From Sphingomonas taxi (GTDB lineage: Bacteria; Pseudomonadota; Alphaproteobacteria; Sphingomonadales; Sphingomonadaceae), in assembly GCA_003240625.1 (NCBI GenBank), contig QFMX01000010.1, positions 62,001 to 126,000 on the forward strand: a stretch of DNA of 64,000 nt, written 5' to 3'. The position numbers were made by a program, and so were the translations under genes. Shown one piece after another: positions 16,130 to 24,002 of the stretch. A model generated the notes under the pieces. It did no database searches and was not told where the DNA came from. It saw only the letters and a list, made by a program, of their open reading frames with translations. Each line of letters begins with the position of its first letter. Position 1 is the stretch's first letter.

Positions 16130-17263
16130 ATGACGATCGCCTCGACGCTCGATTTCCGCGAGGCTGCGCGCAAACGCCTGCCGCGGTTCCTGTTCGACTA
16201 TGCCGATGGTGGCTCCTATGCGGAGGCGACGCTGGCCCGCAACGTGAGCGACCTGTCGGGGATCGCGCTGCGCCAGCGGGTGTTGCGCGACGTGTCCGAT
16301 CTCGATCTGTCGACGACGTTGTTCGGCCAGCATCAGGCGTTGCCGGTCGGGCTCGGGCCGGTCGGGATCGCGGGCATGTACCATCGTCGCGGCGAGACTC
16401 AGGCAGCACGCGCCGCACATGCCGCCGGCGTGCCGTTCTGCCTGTCGACCGTGTCGCTGTGTTCGCTCGGCGAGGTGGTGAAAGCGGCGCCGACCGGGCC
16501 GACCTGGTTCCAGCTCTATGTCATTCGCGACCGCGCGTTCATGCGCGACCTGCTGGCGACGGCCAAGGCGGAAGGCGCGAAGGCGCTGGTGTTCACGGTC
16601 GACATGCCAGTGCCGGGCGCGCGCTACCGCGATCAGCATTCGGGAATGTCGGGGCCGCGCGCGCCGCTGCGGCGGATGTTGCAGGCGATGGGTCGGCCTG
16701 GCTGGGCGTGGGACGTGGGCTTGCACGGGCGACCGCACCAGCTCGGCAATCTGGAGCCGGTGCTCGGCAAGGCGAGCGGGCTCAACGATTACATGGGCTG
16801 GCTAGGCAGCAACTTCGATCCGTCGATCGCGTGGAAGGATCTGGAGTGGATCCGCGAAGGCTGGGACGGTCCGCTGATCATCAAGGGCATCCTCGATCCC
16901 GACGACGCGCGCGAGGCGGCGGCGATCGGCGCGGACGGGATCGTCGTGTCGAACCATGGTGGGCGGCAACTCGACGGCGTGCTGTCGAGCGCGGCGGCGC
17001 TGCCGGCGATCGCGGACGCGGTGAAGGGGCAGCTAACCGTGCTGGCGGATTCGGGCGTGCGGTCGGGGTTGGACGTGGTGCGGATGCTGGCGTTGGGCGC
17101 GGATGGTGTTTTGTTGGGTCGCGCGTGGCTTTATGCGCTGGCGGCGCGGGGCGAGGCGGGGGTTGCGCAACTGCTGACGCTGATCGAGCGCGAGATGCGC
17201 GTGGCGATGGCGCTGACGGGGGTGCGGTCGATCGCGGAGATCGACCGGGGTATTCTGGTTTAG
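16130..17263 (+). CDS. lldD: FMN-dependent L-lactate dehydrogenase
   Basis: 377 residues, alpha-hydroxy-acid oxidase family TIM barrel binding FMN; oxidises L-lactate to pyruvate and passes electrons to the quinone pool. RKRLPRFLFDYADGGSYAE at the start, PVGIAGMYHRRGE, TWFQLYVIRD, and TVDMPVPGARYRD are family blocks. The active-site His is H276 in VSNHGGRQLDG, with the FMN phosphate loop ADSGVRSGLDVVRMLALGAD after it. The start at 16130 follows GGGAGA. Beside fucose genes it makes sense: cleavage of 2,4-diketo-3-deoxy-L-fuconate gives pyruvate and L-lactate, and this enzyme would recover the lactate. Confidence 0.93.
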   Translation: MTIASTLDFREAARKRLPRFLFDYADGGSYAEATLARNVSDLSGIALRQRVLRDVSDLDLSTTLFGQHQALPVGLGPVGIAGMYHRRGETQAARAAHAAGVPFCLSTVSLCSLGEVVKAAPTGPTWFQLYVIRDRAFMRDLLATAKAEGAKALVFTVDMPVPGARYRDQHSGMSGPRAPLRRMLQAMGRPGWAWDVGLHGRPHQLGNLEPVLGKASGLNDYMGWLGSNFDPSIAWKDLEWIREGWDGPLIIKGILDPDDAREAAAIGADGIVVSNHGGRQLDGVLSSAAALPAIADAVKGQLTVLADSGVRSGLDVVRMLALGADGVLLGRAWLYALAARGEAGVAQLLTLIEREMRVAMALTGVRSIAEIDRGILV

Positions 17264-17295
17264 TCTTCCCTCACCCCGGGAACCCCATGACAAGC

Positions 17296-17353
17296 TTGTT
17301 TCCCCGCGAAGGCGGGGACCCAGACTGGGCTCCCGCCTTCGCGGGAGAACAAG
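17296..17353. repeat. Palindromic intergenic repeat, family A, copy 2
   Basis: 58 nt identical, base for base, to 1346-1403. Here it lies between the convergent lldD and fucP ends. Identity over the full palindrome implies recent copying or strong conservation. Confidence 0.88.
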
Positions 17354-17377
17354 AAGGCGCGGGTCGTTCTGAGTTGC

Positions 17378-18655
17378 TCAGTGGATCGTCGGCTGCAGTA
17401 CCTCACCCGACACCGTCCGCCCGGCCTTCACCGCAAACCCCAGCACCACCAGGAAACACACCGTCGGCACCAGCATCGCGGTATCGATCCCGGCAAGATC
17501 GGAGATGTGGCCCATCAGCCCGGTCAGCACAGCGCCGCCGATGATCGCCATGATGATCAGCGACGCCCCTGCGCGACGGAGCGGCCCCAAGCCATCCATC
17601 CCAAGCGCGAAGATCGTCGGGAACTGGATCGACATGAACAGGCTCGCGAGCACCAGCGCGTACAACCCGACCTGCCCACCGACGAGGCCGGCGACGCCAG
17701 CCAGCACGGCACTCACCACCGCGAAGATCGCGAGCAGGCGAGGGGGCGCGATCCGGCCCATCAGCGCGGTGCCCACGAACCGCCCGATCCCGAACAGCAC
17801 CAGGCTGGCAAACAAATAGTCCGCGGCGTCATGCTCGGCCATGCCCGGGACGTTCGCCTGCGCATAGCGGATCGTATAGCTCCACATCCCGACCTGCGCA
17901 CCGACGTAAAAGAACTGCGTCACTGTCGCGAAGATCAGCCGCGGGTGGCGGAACACGTCGACGAACCGCGACGGCCCGCCGACGGTTTCTTCCGCGCGGT
18001 GCTCCGGAAAGCGGATCACCGCGGCGGCGACCGCGAACAGCAGCACGACCAGCCCGATCACCAGATACGGCGTCTGCACCGCGACGACTTCGCTGCGATA
18101 GAACGCCTCGCGGGCCGCCGGGGTCATCGCCGCCACTGTGCTGTCGTCGTGGACGATCTCCGAGAGAATGAAATACTTTCCGATCAGCACGCCGACGACG
18201 GTGCCGACCGGGTTCGCCGCCTGCGCCCAGTTCAACCGTTTGGCCGCGGTCTTCGGGTCGCCCAGCTCGGTCATCAACGGGTTCGCCGACGTCTCGAGAA
18301 ACGCGAGGCCACACGCGATCACGAACAGCGCCGCGAGGAAATACAGATATTCGCCGTAATGCGCAGCCGGATAGAACAGCAGCGCCCCCGCCGCATACAG
18401 CACCAGCCCGGTGACGATCGCGGTCTTGTAGCCCTTCGCGCGTGTTACCAGCGCCGCCGGCACCGCGAGCAGAAAATAGCCCATGTAGAAGGCCTGCTGG
18501 ACGAAGCTGGTCTGGAAATCGCTGAGCGTGAACGCCTTCTTGAACTGCGCGATCAGGATGTCGTTGAGGTTGTTCGCCATCCCCCAGAGGAAGAACAGCG
18601 CGACGGTCAGCACGATCGCCGGCACATATTTCCTGTCGGCGGTCGTTCCGCTCAT
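17378..18655 (-). CDS. fucP: L-fucose:H+ symporter-type permease (FHS family MFS)
   Basis: 425 residues with about twelve membrane helices. Family blocks: VALFFLWGMANNLNDILIAQF at helix 1 (the FHS sugar-binding helix), QQAFYMGYFLLAVPA, ALFVIACGLAFLETSANP with the conserved Asn-Pro, and RLNWAQAANPVGTVVGVLIG. The fucose/glucose/galactose symporters share these. Cargo L-fucose is inferred from the adjoining catabolic genes. It is the last gene of the minus-strand operon (SDR gene 27 nt upstream). Confidence 0.9.
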   Translation of the reverse strand: MSGTTADRKYVPAIVLTVALFFLWGMANNLNDILIAQFKKAFTLSDFQTSFVQQAFYMGYFLLAVPAALVTRAKGYKTAIVTGLVLYAAGALLFYPAAHYGEYLYFLAALFVIACGLAFLETSANPLMTELGDPKTAAKRLNWAQAANPVGTVVGVLIGKYFILSEIVHDDSTVAAMTPAAREAFYRSEVVAVQTPYLVIGLVVLLFAVAAAVIRFPEHRAEETVGGPSRFVDVFRHPRLIFATVTQFFYVGAQVGMWSYTIRYAQANVPGMAEHDAADYLFASLVLFGIGRFVGTALMGRIAPPRLLAIFAVVSAVLAGVAGLVGGQVGLYALVLASLFMSIQFPTIFALGMDGLGPLRRAGASLIIMAIIGGAVLTGLMGHISDLAGIDTAMLVPTVCFLVVLGFAVKAGRTVSGEVLQPTIH

Positions 18656-18682
18656 GATCCACTCCTGATTATGTTTTTGTTG

Positions 18683-19435
18683 TCAGTCTATCGCGCGGTC
18701 GAGATGGGTGTAGCCGCCATCGACATAGAGCCATTGCCCGGTCGTGTGGCTCGCCCGGTCGGATAGCAGGAAGACCACCGTGTCGGCGATCTCGCGCGCC
18801 TCGGTCATGCGGTGGCCGAGCGGAATGCGCGCGACAATGCCGTCGAGCTTTTCCGCCGGGTTGTCGAAGCTGTCGATCCAGCGCTGGTAGAGCGGCGTCA
18901 TCACCTCGGCGGGGATCACGGCATTGACGCGGATCCCGTCGCCGCGCAGCGCGACCGCCCATTCGCGGGTCAGCGCGAGTTGCGCACCCTTGGCGGCGGC
19001 ATAGGCGCTGGTGTCGCCTTGGCCGGTCACCGCGGTCTTCGACGAGATGTTGACGATCGCGCCGCGGCTTTTGCGGAGATGCGGCACCGCGTGATGCGCC
19101 ATCGCGAAATAATGGACGAGGTTCTGGTCGAGCGAGGCGCGGAACTGCGCGGGCGTCTTGTCGAGGCCGATATTGTCGTTGGCGCCGGCGTTGTTCACCA
19201 GCCCGTCGATCCGGCCATAGCGCGAAACCGCCGCCTCGACCGCCGCCGCGCACGCATCGTCGTCGGACAATTCGGTCGCGACGAACAGGTGCTCGGCCGT
19301 GAAATCCTCGGGCGCGCTCCGCGATACGATCACCGGGATAGCGCCTTCCTCGGCCAGCCCGCGGGCGATGGCGAGGCCGATACCGGCCCCGCCACCCGTG
19401 ACGATCACGACCTTGCCGTCGAGCCCGAGCTTCAT
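18683..19435 (-). CDS. SDR family oxidoreductase, probable L-fucose dehydrogenase
   Basis: 250 residues, classical short-chain dehydrogenase. Cofactor motif VIVTGGGAGIGLAIARGLAEEG, NNAG (LVNNAGANDNIG), catalytic Ser in IVNISSKTAV and the Y-x-x-x-K in SAYAAAKGAQLA. Ends HTTGQWLYVDGGYTHLD. In this cluster there are two SDRs; this one, adjacent to the permease, is the better candidate for oxidising L-fucose to L-fucono-lactone. The assignment between the two is inference. Its start overlaps the dehydratase stop codon (ATGA). Confidence 0.82.
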   Translation of the reverse strand: MKLGLDGKVVIVTGGGAGIGLAIARGLAEEGAIPVIVSRSAPEDFTAEHLFVATELSDDDACAAAVEAAVSRYGRIDGLVNNAGANDNIGLDKTPAQFRASLDQNLVHYFAMAHHAVPHLRKSRGAIVNISSKTAVTGQGDTSAYAAAKGAQLALTREWAVALRGDGIRVNAVIPAEVMTPLYQRWIDSFDNPAEKLDGIVARIPLGHRMTEAREIADTVVFLLSDRASHTTGQWLYVDGGYTHLDRAID

Positions 19436-20624
19436 CCGGCGAACCGATAATCGACCAGCGACTGCGGCTTCATCTGAATCGAGTACCCCGGCAGCGTCGG
19501 CGGCATATAGGCTGCATCGCGGATCACGCAGGGGTCGACGAAATGCTCGTGCAGATGGTCGACATATTCGATCACGCGCCCCTCCTTGGTCCCGGAGAAG
19601 CAGAGATAGTCGATCATCGACAGATGCTGGACATATTCGCACAGGCCGACGCCGCCCGCATGCGGACACACAGGCAGGTCGTACCGGGCCGCGAGCAGCA
19701 GCACCGCCAGCACCTCGTTGACGCCGCCCAGACCGCGACCTTCACCTCGCCGATCGCCTCGCGGATGGCCTGGTGGCCGAGGATATCGTCGGGGCTGGTC
19801 GGCTCCTCGATGAACCAGGGTTTGGCGAAGGCGAGCGCGTTGACCCATTCGATCGCCTGCGGAACGTCCCACACTTGGTTCGCGTCGATCATCAGCTTGC
19901 GGTCGGGACCGAGCACCTCGCGCGCGATCGTCAGGCGACGAATATCATCCTCCAGATCGCGACCGACCTTCAGCTTGATATAGTCGAACCCGGCATCGAC
20001 GGCTTCCTGCGCGAGCCGCCGCAGCTTGTCGTCGGGATAGCCGAGCCAGCCCGCCGACGTGGTGTAGCAGGGGAAGCCGGTGGCCTCGAGATCGGCGATC
20101 CGCTCGGCCTTGCCTGCCGCGCGGTTCGTCAGCAGCGTGAGAGCGTCTTCCGGCGTTATCGCGTCGGTCAGGTACCGGAAGTCGATCGTGCGGACCAGTT
20201 CCTCCGGCGTCATGTCGGCGACGAGACGCCAGACCGGCTTGCCGACCGCCTTCGCCCACAGGTCCCAGATCGCGTTGACCACCGCGCCGGTCGCGAGGTG
20301 GATCGCGCCCTTGTCGGGGCCGATCCAGCGCAACTGGCTGTCGCCGGTCAGATGCCGCCACATCCGCCCAGGATTCTCGATGATCCAGTCGAGGTCGAGG
20401 CCGATCACGAGATGCCGCATCGCCTCGATCGCCGCGACGCAGATGTCGTTGCCGCGACCGATCGTGAAGGTCAGGCCGTGGCCTTCGAGCCCGTCCGTAT
20501 CGGTGTCGAGCACCACATAAGCGGCCGAGTAATCCGGATCGGGGTTCATCGCGTCGGAGCCGTCGAGCCCCGCGCTGGTCGGAAAGCGAAGGTCGATCGT
20601 CCTGAGGCCGGTGATTTGCGTCAT
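19432..20624 (-). pseudogene. L-fuconate dehydratase, broken by an internal ~85-nt deletion and frameshift
   Basis: Enolase-superfamily enzyme converting L-fuconate to 2-keto-3-deoxy-L-fuconate. The first frame (20624 to about 19731) reads a normal protein for ~298 codons: RTIDLRFPTSAGLDGSDAMN, the catalytic YIKLKVGRD (KxK), metal ligands in LMIDANQVWD and FIEEPTSPDD, up to AIGEVKVA. It should continue with the TGEH.QNR..FKQ segment (third metal-ligand Glu) and ~29 residues in all. Instead the sequence jumps to GGVNEVLAVLLLAA in another frame, which then reads correctly through the catalytic His (VCPHAGGVGLCEYVQHL) to a normal C terminus at 19432. Ends overlap both neighbours by ATGA, so the operon layout is intact. 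As it stands it cannot give an active enzyme. Confidence 0.88.
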
Positions 20625-21475
20625 GCGGCGGCGATCCCGGCGGCGACCATCGTCTGCGTCTGCTCGCCCAGGCCCTCGATACCGAGGCGCACCTTCTGGC
20701 CGGCGCGCAGATACACCGGCGGCTTCTGGCCGAGACCGACGCCCGCGGGCGTGCCGGTCGAGATGATGTCACCCGCCTCCAGCGTGCAGAAGTCGCTGAG
20801 GTAGGAGACGATCGTCGCGACGTCGAAGATCATGTTGGCGGTGGTGCCGTCCTGATAGCGATGGCCGTCGACTTCGAGCCAGAGGTTGAGGTTTTGCGGA
20901 TCCACCTCGTCCGCGGTAACCAGCCACGGGCCGATCGGGCCGAACGTGTCGCAGCCCTTGCCCTTGTCCCACGTACCGCCGCGCTCGAGCTGGAACGCGC
21001 GCTCGGACACGTCATGGACGACGCAATAGCCAGCGACGTGCGACAGTGCATCGGCCTTGGCGATGTGGCGACCGGGAGTGCCGATGACGACGCCGAGCTC
21101 GACCTCCCAGTCGGTCTTTTCCGAGCCGCGCGGGATTTCGACGTCGTCGTTCGGGCCCTGGATCGCGCTGGTCCACTTGCCGAATACGACCGGCTCGGCC
21201 GGCAGAGCCATGTTGCTCTCGGCGGCGTGGTCCGAATAGTTCAGGCCGATGCAGATGAACTTGCCGGTGCGCGCGACGCACGGCCCGATCCGGGGGGCGC
21301 CCTCGACCTTGGGCAGCGTCGCCACGTCGAGCGCGGCAATCTTGGCGAGGCCTTCGGGGGACAGCAAATCACCGGCGATGTCGCCGAGGTCCGCGGGCAG
21401 CGCGCGGATGACGCCGTCCTGATCGAGGATGCCGGGCTTTTCCTGGCCGCGTGGGCCGTAACGCAATAACTTCAT
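20621..21475 (-). CDS. Fumarylacetoacetate hydrolase family protein, probable 2,4-diketo-3-deoxy-L-fuconate hydrolase
   Basis: 284 residues. N-terminal cap then the FAH core: FICIGLNYSDHAAES, PVVFGKWTSAIQGPNDDVEIP, the metal ligands in TDWEVELGVVIG, HVAGYCVVHDVSERAFQ, and the closing DIISTGTPAGVGLGQKPPVYL. In the non-phosphorylated L-fucose route a member of this family cleaves the C-C bond of 2,4-diketo-3-deoxy-L-fuconate to pyruvate and L-lactate. The cluster supports that role over acylpyruvate hydrolases of aromatic pathways. Starts 12 nt after the upstream SDR, and its stop overlaps the dehydratase start. Confidence 0.85.
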   Translation of the reverse strand: MKLLRYGPRGQEKPGILDQDGVIRALPADLGDIAGDLLSPEGLAKIAALDVATLPKVEGAPRIGPCVARTGKFICIGLNYSDHAAESNMALPAEPVVFGKWTSAIQGPNDDVEIPRGSEKTDWEVELGVVIGTPGRHIAKADALSHVAGYCVVHDVSERAFQLERGGTWDKGKGCDTFGPIGPWLVTADEVDPQNLNLWLEVDGHRYQDGTTANMIFDVATIVSYLSDFCTLEAGDIISTGTPAGVGLGQKPPVYLRAGQKVRLGIEGLGEQTQTMVAAGIAAA

Positions 21476-21486
21476 GCGGAATTCCT

Positions 21487-22227
21487 TTAGTTGACCCAGC
21501 CGCCGTCGATCACATGGACCGCGCCGGTGGTGAAGCTCGATTCGTCGCTGGCAAGATACAGGAACAGCGCGGCGATTTCCTCGGCGCGACCGAGCCTACC
21601 CATCGGCTGGCGCGCCACGAACGCGGCGTCGGCCTCGCTGACCGATATACCCTGCGACCCTGCCTGCGAGACGATGCGTTCGCGCAGCGACGGCGTCTCG
21701 ATCGTTCCCGGGCACACGCAGTTGCAGCGGATCCCGCGCCCGACGAAATCGGCGGCGATCGCCTTGGTCAGCCCCACCACGGCGGCCTTCGACGCGCCAT
21801 AGGCATAGCGATTCGGGATGCCCTTCACGCTGGAGGCGATGCTGCTCATGTTGACGATCGCGCCGGCGCCCTTGTCGAGCATGCCGGGCAGGAACGCACG
21901 CGTCATACGGTGCATCGCGTGCACGTTCAGGTTGAAAGACAGGTCCCAGTCCGCATCGCTGCCCTGCAGGATGTCGCCCGCCGCGACGAAGCCGGCGATG
22001 TTGGCGAGGATATCGATCGGGCCGGTCGTCGCGGGCAGCGCGGCGATGGCGGCGGGATCGAGCAGGTCGACGACGATATGCTCGACCCCTTCGACCGCCT
22101 TCAGCGCGGCGCCGTCGCGGTCGAGCGCGAACACCCGGGCGCCCTCGTCGCGGAAGCGTTCAGCGGTGGCGCGGCCGATGCCCTGCGCCGCAGCGGTCAC
22201 CACCGCGGTCTTGCCCGACAGTCTCAT
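21487..22227 (-). CDS. SDR family oxidoreductase, probable 2-keto-3-deoxy-L-fuconate dehydrogenase
   Basis: 246 residues. GKTAVVTAAAQGIGRATAERF (NAD-binding), the acidic ALDRDG after the second strand favouring NAD, ANIAG, Ser in NMSSIASSVKG, and Y-G-A-S-K in RYAYGASKAAVVGLT. CNCVCPGTIETPSLRERI matches the human BDH2/DHRS6 and bacterial 2-keto-3-deoxy-L-fuconate 4-dehydrogenase group. First gene of the minus-strand operon; the mutarotase gene diverges from it with a 143-nt gap holding the promoters. Confidence 0.85.
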   Translation of the reverse strand: MRLSGKTAVVTAAAQGIGRATAERFRDEGARVFALDRDGAALKAVEGVEHIVVDLLDPAAIAALPATTGPIDILANIAGFVAAGDILQGSDADWDLSFNLNVHAMHRMTRAFLPGMLDKGAGAIVNMSSIASSVKGIPNRYAYGASKAAVVGLTKAIAADFVGRGIRCNCVCPGTIETPSLRERIVSQAGSQGISVSEADAAFVARQPMGRLGRAEEIAALFLYLASDESSFTTGAVHVIDGGWVN

Positions 22228-22370
22228 TCCATCTCCTGCGCGTCGTTGTGCGTTGGCTCGGTTTTATTAGTCAAAGTAGCTTTTGTGAAGAGCCGCGATA
22301 TGGTGAGGCGGTAGCCGGGTCCCGCGACGCGGCCAGATGAGGCTCCAGATAAGGTTAGGGAAAAGCGAAC

Positions 22371-22712
22371 ATGGCATATCGGATCGTAAGCGCGCTCGAC
22401 CTGGTCGACGACGCGGCCCTGATCGCCGCCTATCGTGAGCGGCACGCGGCCGGCGCGGTCTGGCCAGAGATCGTCCGCGACATTCGCGATCGGGGGTATC
22501 GCGACATGGAGATCTGGCAGGTCGCCGACCGGCTCGTCATGATCGCGGAGGTCGAGGATGATTTTCGCCGCGCCGCGGACCCTGCCGTCCAGTCCAAGGT
22601 CGCCGAGTGGGAATCGGAGATGGACCGCTACCAGCGGCCCATCGATCCGGCCGGCCCGAAATGGGCGGCCATGGAGCGGATCTTCTCGCTCCGGGACCAG
22701 CCGAGCGACTAG
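22371..22712 (+). CDS. L-rhamnose/L-fucose mutarotase family protein
   Basis: 113 residues with the ferredoxin-like dimeric fold of RhaM. AYRERHAAGAVWPEIVRDIRDRGYRDMEIWQ contains the conserved His, Trp and Tyr of the active site, and the end carries the W-x-x-M/F (KWAAMERIFSL) segment. These enzymes interconvert alpha and beta anomers of 6-deoxy-sugars. Beside the L-fucose genes the likely substrate is L-fucose. It is transcribed divergently from the catabolic operon and so probably shares its control. Confidence 0.85.
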   Translation: MAYRIVSALDLVDDAALIAAYRERHAAGAVWPEIVRDIRDRGYRDMEIWQVADRLVMIAEVEDDFRRAADPAVQSKVAEWESEMDRYQRPIDPAGPKWAAMERIFSLRDQPSD

Positions 22713-22775
22713 GCTCGACCGGTCCTGTTCGGGTTGAATTGGTATTGTTTGGTCGGCGTCGTCGTTACGATCGCG

Positions 22776-23798
22776 TCACGCCTTGAACAAGGATGCCGCT
22801 TTCAGCACCGTCGTCCGGCCTGCCGCATCGGTCACGGCATAGGTAAAGCCGGGCAGCAGGCAGAACGCGCCGACATTGCCCTTGGGATCGAGCGCGAGGA
22901 AGCCGACCTGGACGCCGCGGATCGCGTCGCCGCGCAGCTTGGCGATATGGCGAACCACCTCTTCGCACGCCTGTTGCGCAGTGGCGCCGCCGCGCATCGA
23001 GGCGACCACCCGCGCCGAGCCGGCGACCCGGGTGACCTCTTCGCCGAGCCCGGTCGAGGTCGCGCTGCCGACGCCGGCCTCGACATACAGGCCCGAGCCG
23101 ACCTGCGGTGAATCGCCGACCCGCCCGCGCATCTTGAACGCCATGCCCGAGGTCGTGCAGGCACCCGCCATCCGCCCGTCGGCCGTCCGCGCGAGCAGCC
23201 CGATCGTGTCGTGATCCAGCGCACCGCCCGGCGTTCGGGCTGGCGTGAGTCCGCGCACTTCACTGTTCGCCTCGGGCTGATATTTGGCGGTTTTGAGCCA
23301 TTCCCGCCACGCCTTTTTCGACTCCGGCGTCAGCAGCGACTGTTGCGGAAAGCCCTGATCGCGCGCGAACCGCGTCGCGCCTTCGCCGACCAGGAACGTG
23401 TGCGGCGTCCGCTCCATCACCCGCCGGGCGACCGAGATCGCGTGCACCGTGTCCTCCAGGGCCGCGACCGCGCCGACGCCACCCGTATCGTCCATGATGA
23501 CGGCATCGAGCGTCACGTGCCCGTCGCGGTCGGGATAGCCCGAATAGCCGACGCTATGATTGGTCGGGTCCGCTTCCGGTACCATCGCGCCGGCCTCGAC
23601 CGCATCGATCAGCGATCCACCTGCGGCGAGTCGTGCGAATGTGGCGGCATTGGCGGCGGCGCCGAAATCCCAGGTCGACAGGATGACCGTCCCCGATCGG
23701 CTACCGGTGGCTGCGGTGGCAGCCCTCGAAAACGGTGCGGCCAGCGAAAAAGTCCCGATCGTTCCGAGGCTTGCGAGCAGTGAACGGCGTGAAGTCAT
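22776..23798 (-). CDS. N(4)-(beta-N-acetylglucosaminyl)-L-asparaginase / isoaspartyl peptidase family, Tat-exported
   Basis: 340 residues, Ntn-hydrolase. N terminus MTSRRSLLASLGTIGTFSLAAPFSRAATA is a Tat signal (RR then hydrophobic core). The precursor self-cleaves before the catalytic Thr, here in GGALDHDTIGLLARTADG, giving alpha and beta chains. GSTTSG-like ACTTSGMAFK and GRVGDSPQVGSGLYVEAGVGSATSTG match glycosylasparaginase. This enzyme cuts the GlcNAc-Asn bond of N-glycopeptides, consistent with glycan scavenging beside fucose genes and a TonB receptor. An isoaspartyl-peptidase role is the alternative. An in-frame extension to 24017 is rejected because it overlaps the TonB receptor start. 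Confidence 0.85.
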   Translation of the reverse strand: MTSRRSLLASLGTIGTFSLAAPFSRAATAATGSRSGTVILSTWDFGAAANAATFARLAAGGSLIDAVEAGAMVPEADPTNHSVGYSGYPDRDGHVTLDAVIMDDTGGVGAVAALEDTVHAISVARRVMERTPHTFLVGEGATRFARDQGFPQQSLLTPESKKAWREWLKTAKYQPEANSEVRGLTPARTPGGALDHDTIGLLARTADGRMAGACTTSGMAFKMRGRVGDSPQVGSGLYVEAGVGSATSTGLGEEVTRVAGSARVVASMRGGATAQQACEEVVRHIAKLRGDAIRGVQVGFLALDPKGNVGAFCLLPGFTYAVTDAAGRTTVLKAASLFKA

Positions 23799-24002
23799 CG
23801 GTATTGGCCCCCATTTCACGTGATATCCCGACGGTATCGCGATGTGGCGTGGTCCGCCAGAGGCGTCACGCATTTGCAACATCTCGTCGTAAATGTTCCA
23901 TAAAGGTATGGTATAGGTATTGACGGCATAAATTATATGATCAAGCATTTGGCCCACACGCCGGGCAAGCGACGTCGCGCAATCCGGGACAAGGGGTAGG
24001 GT

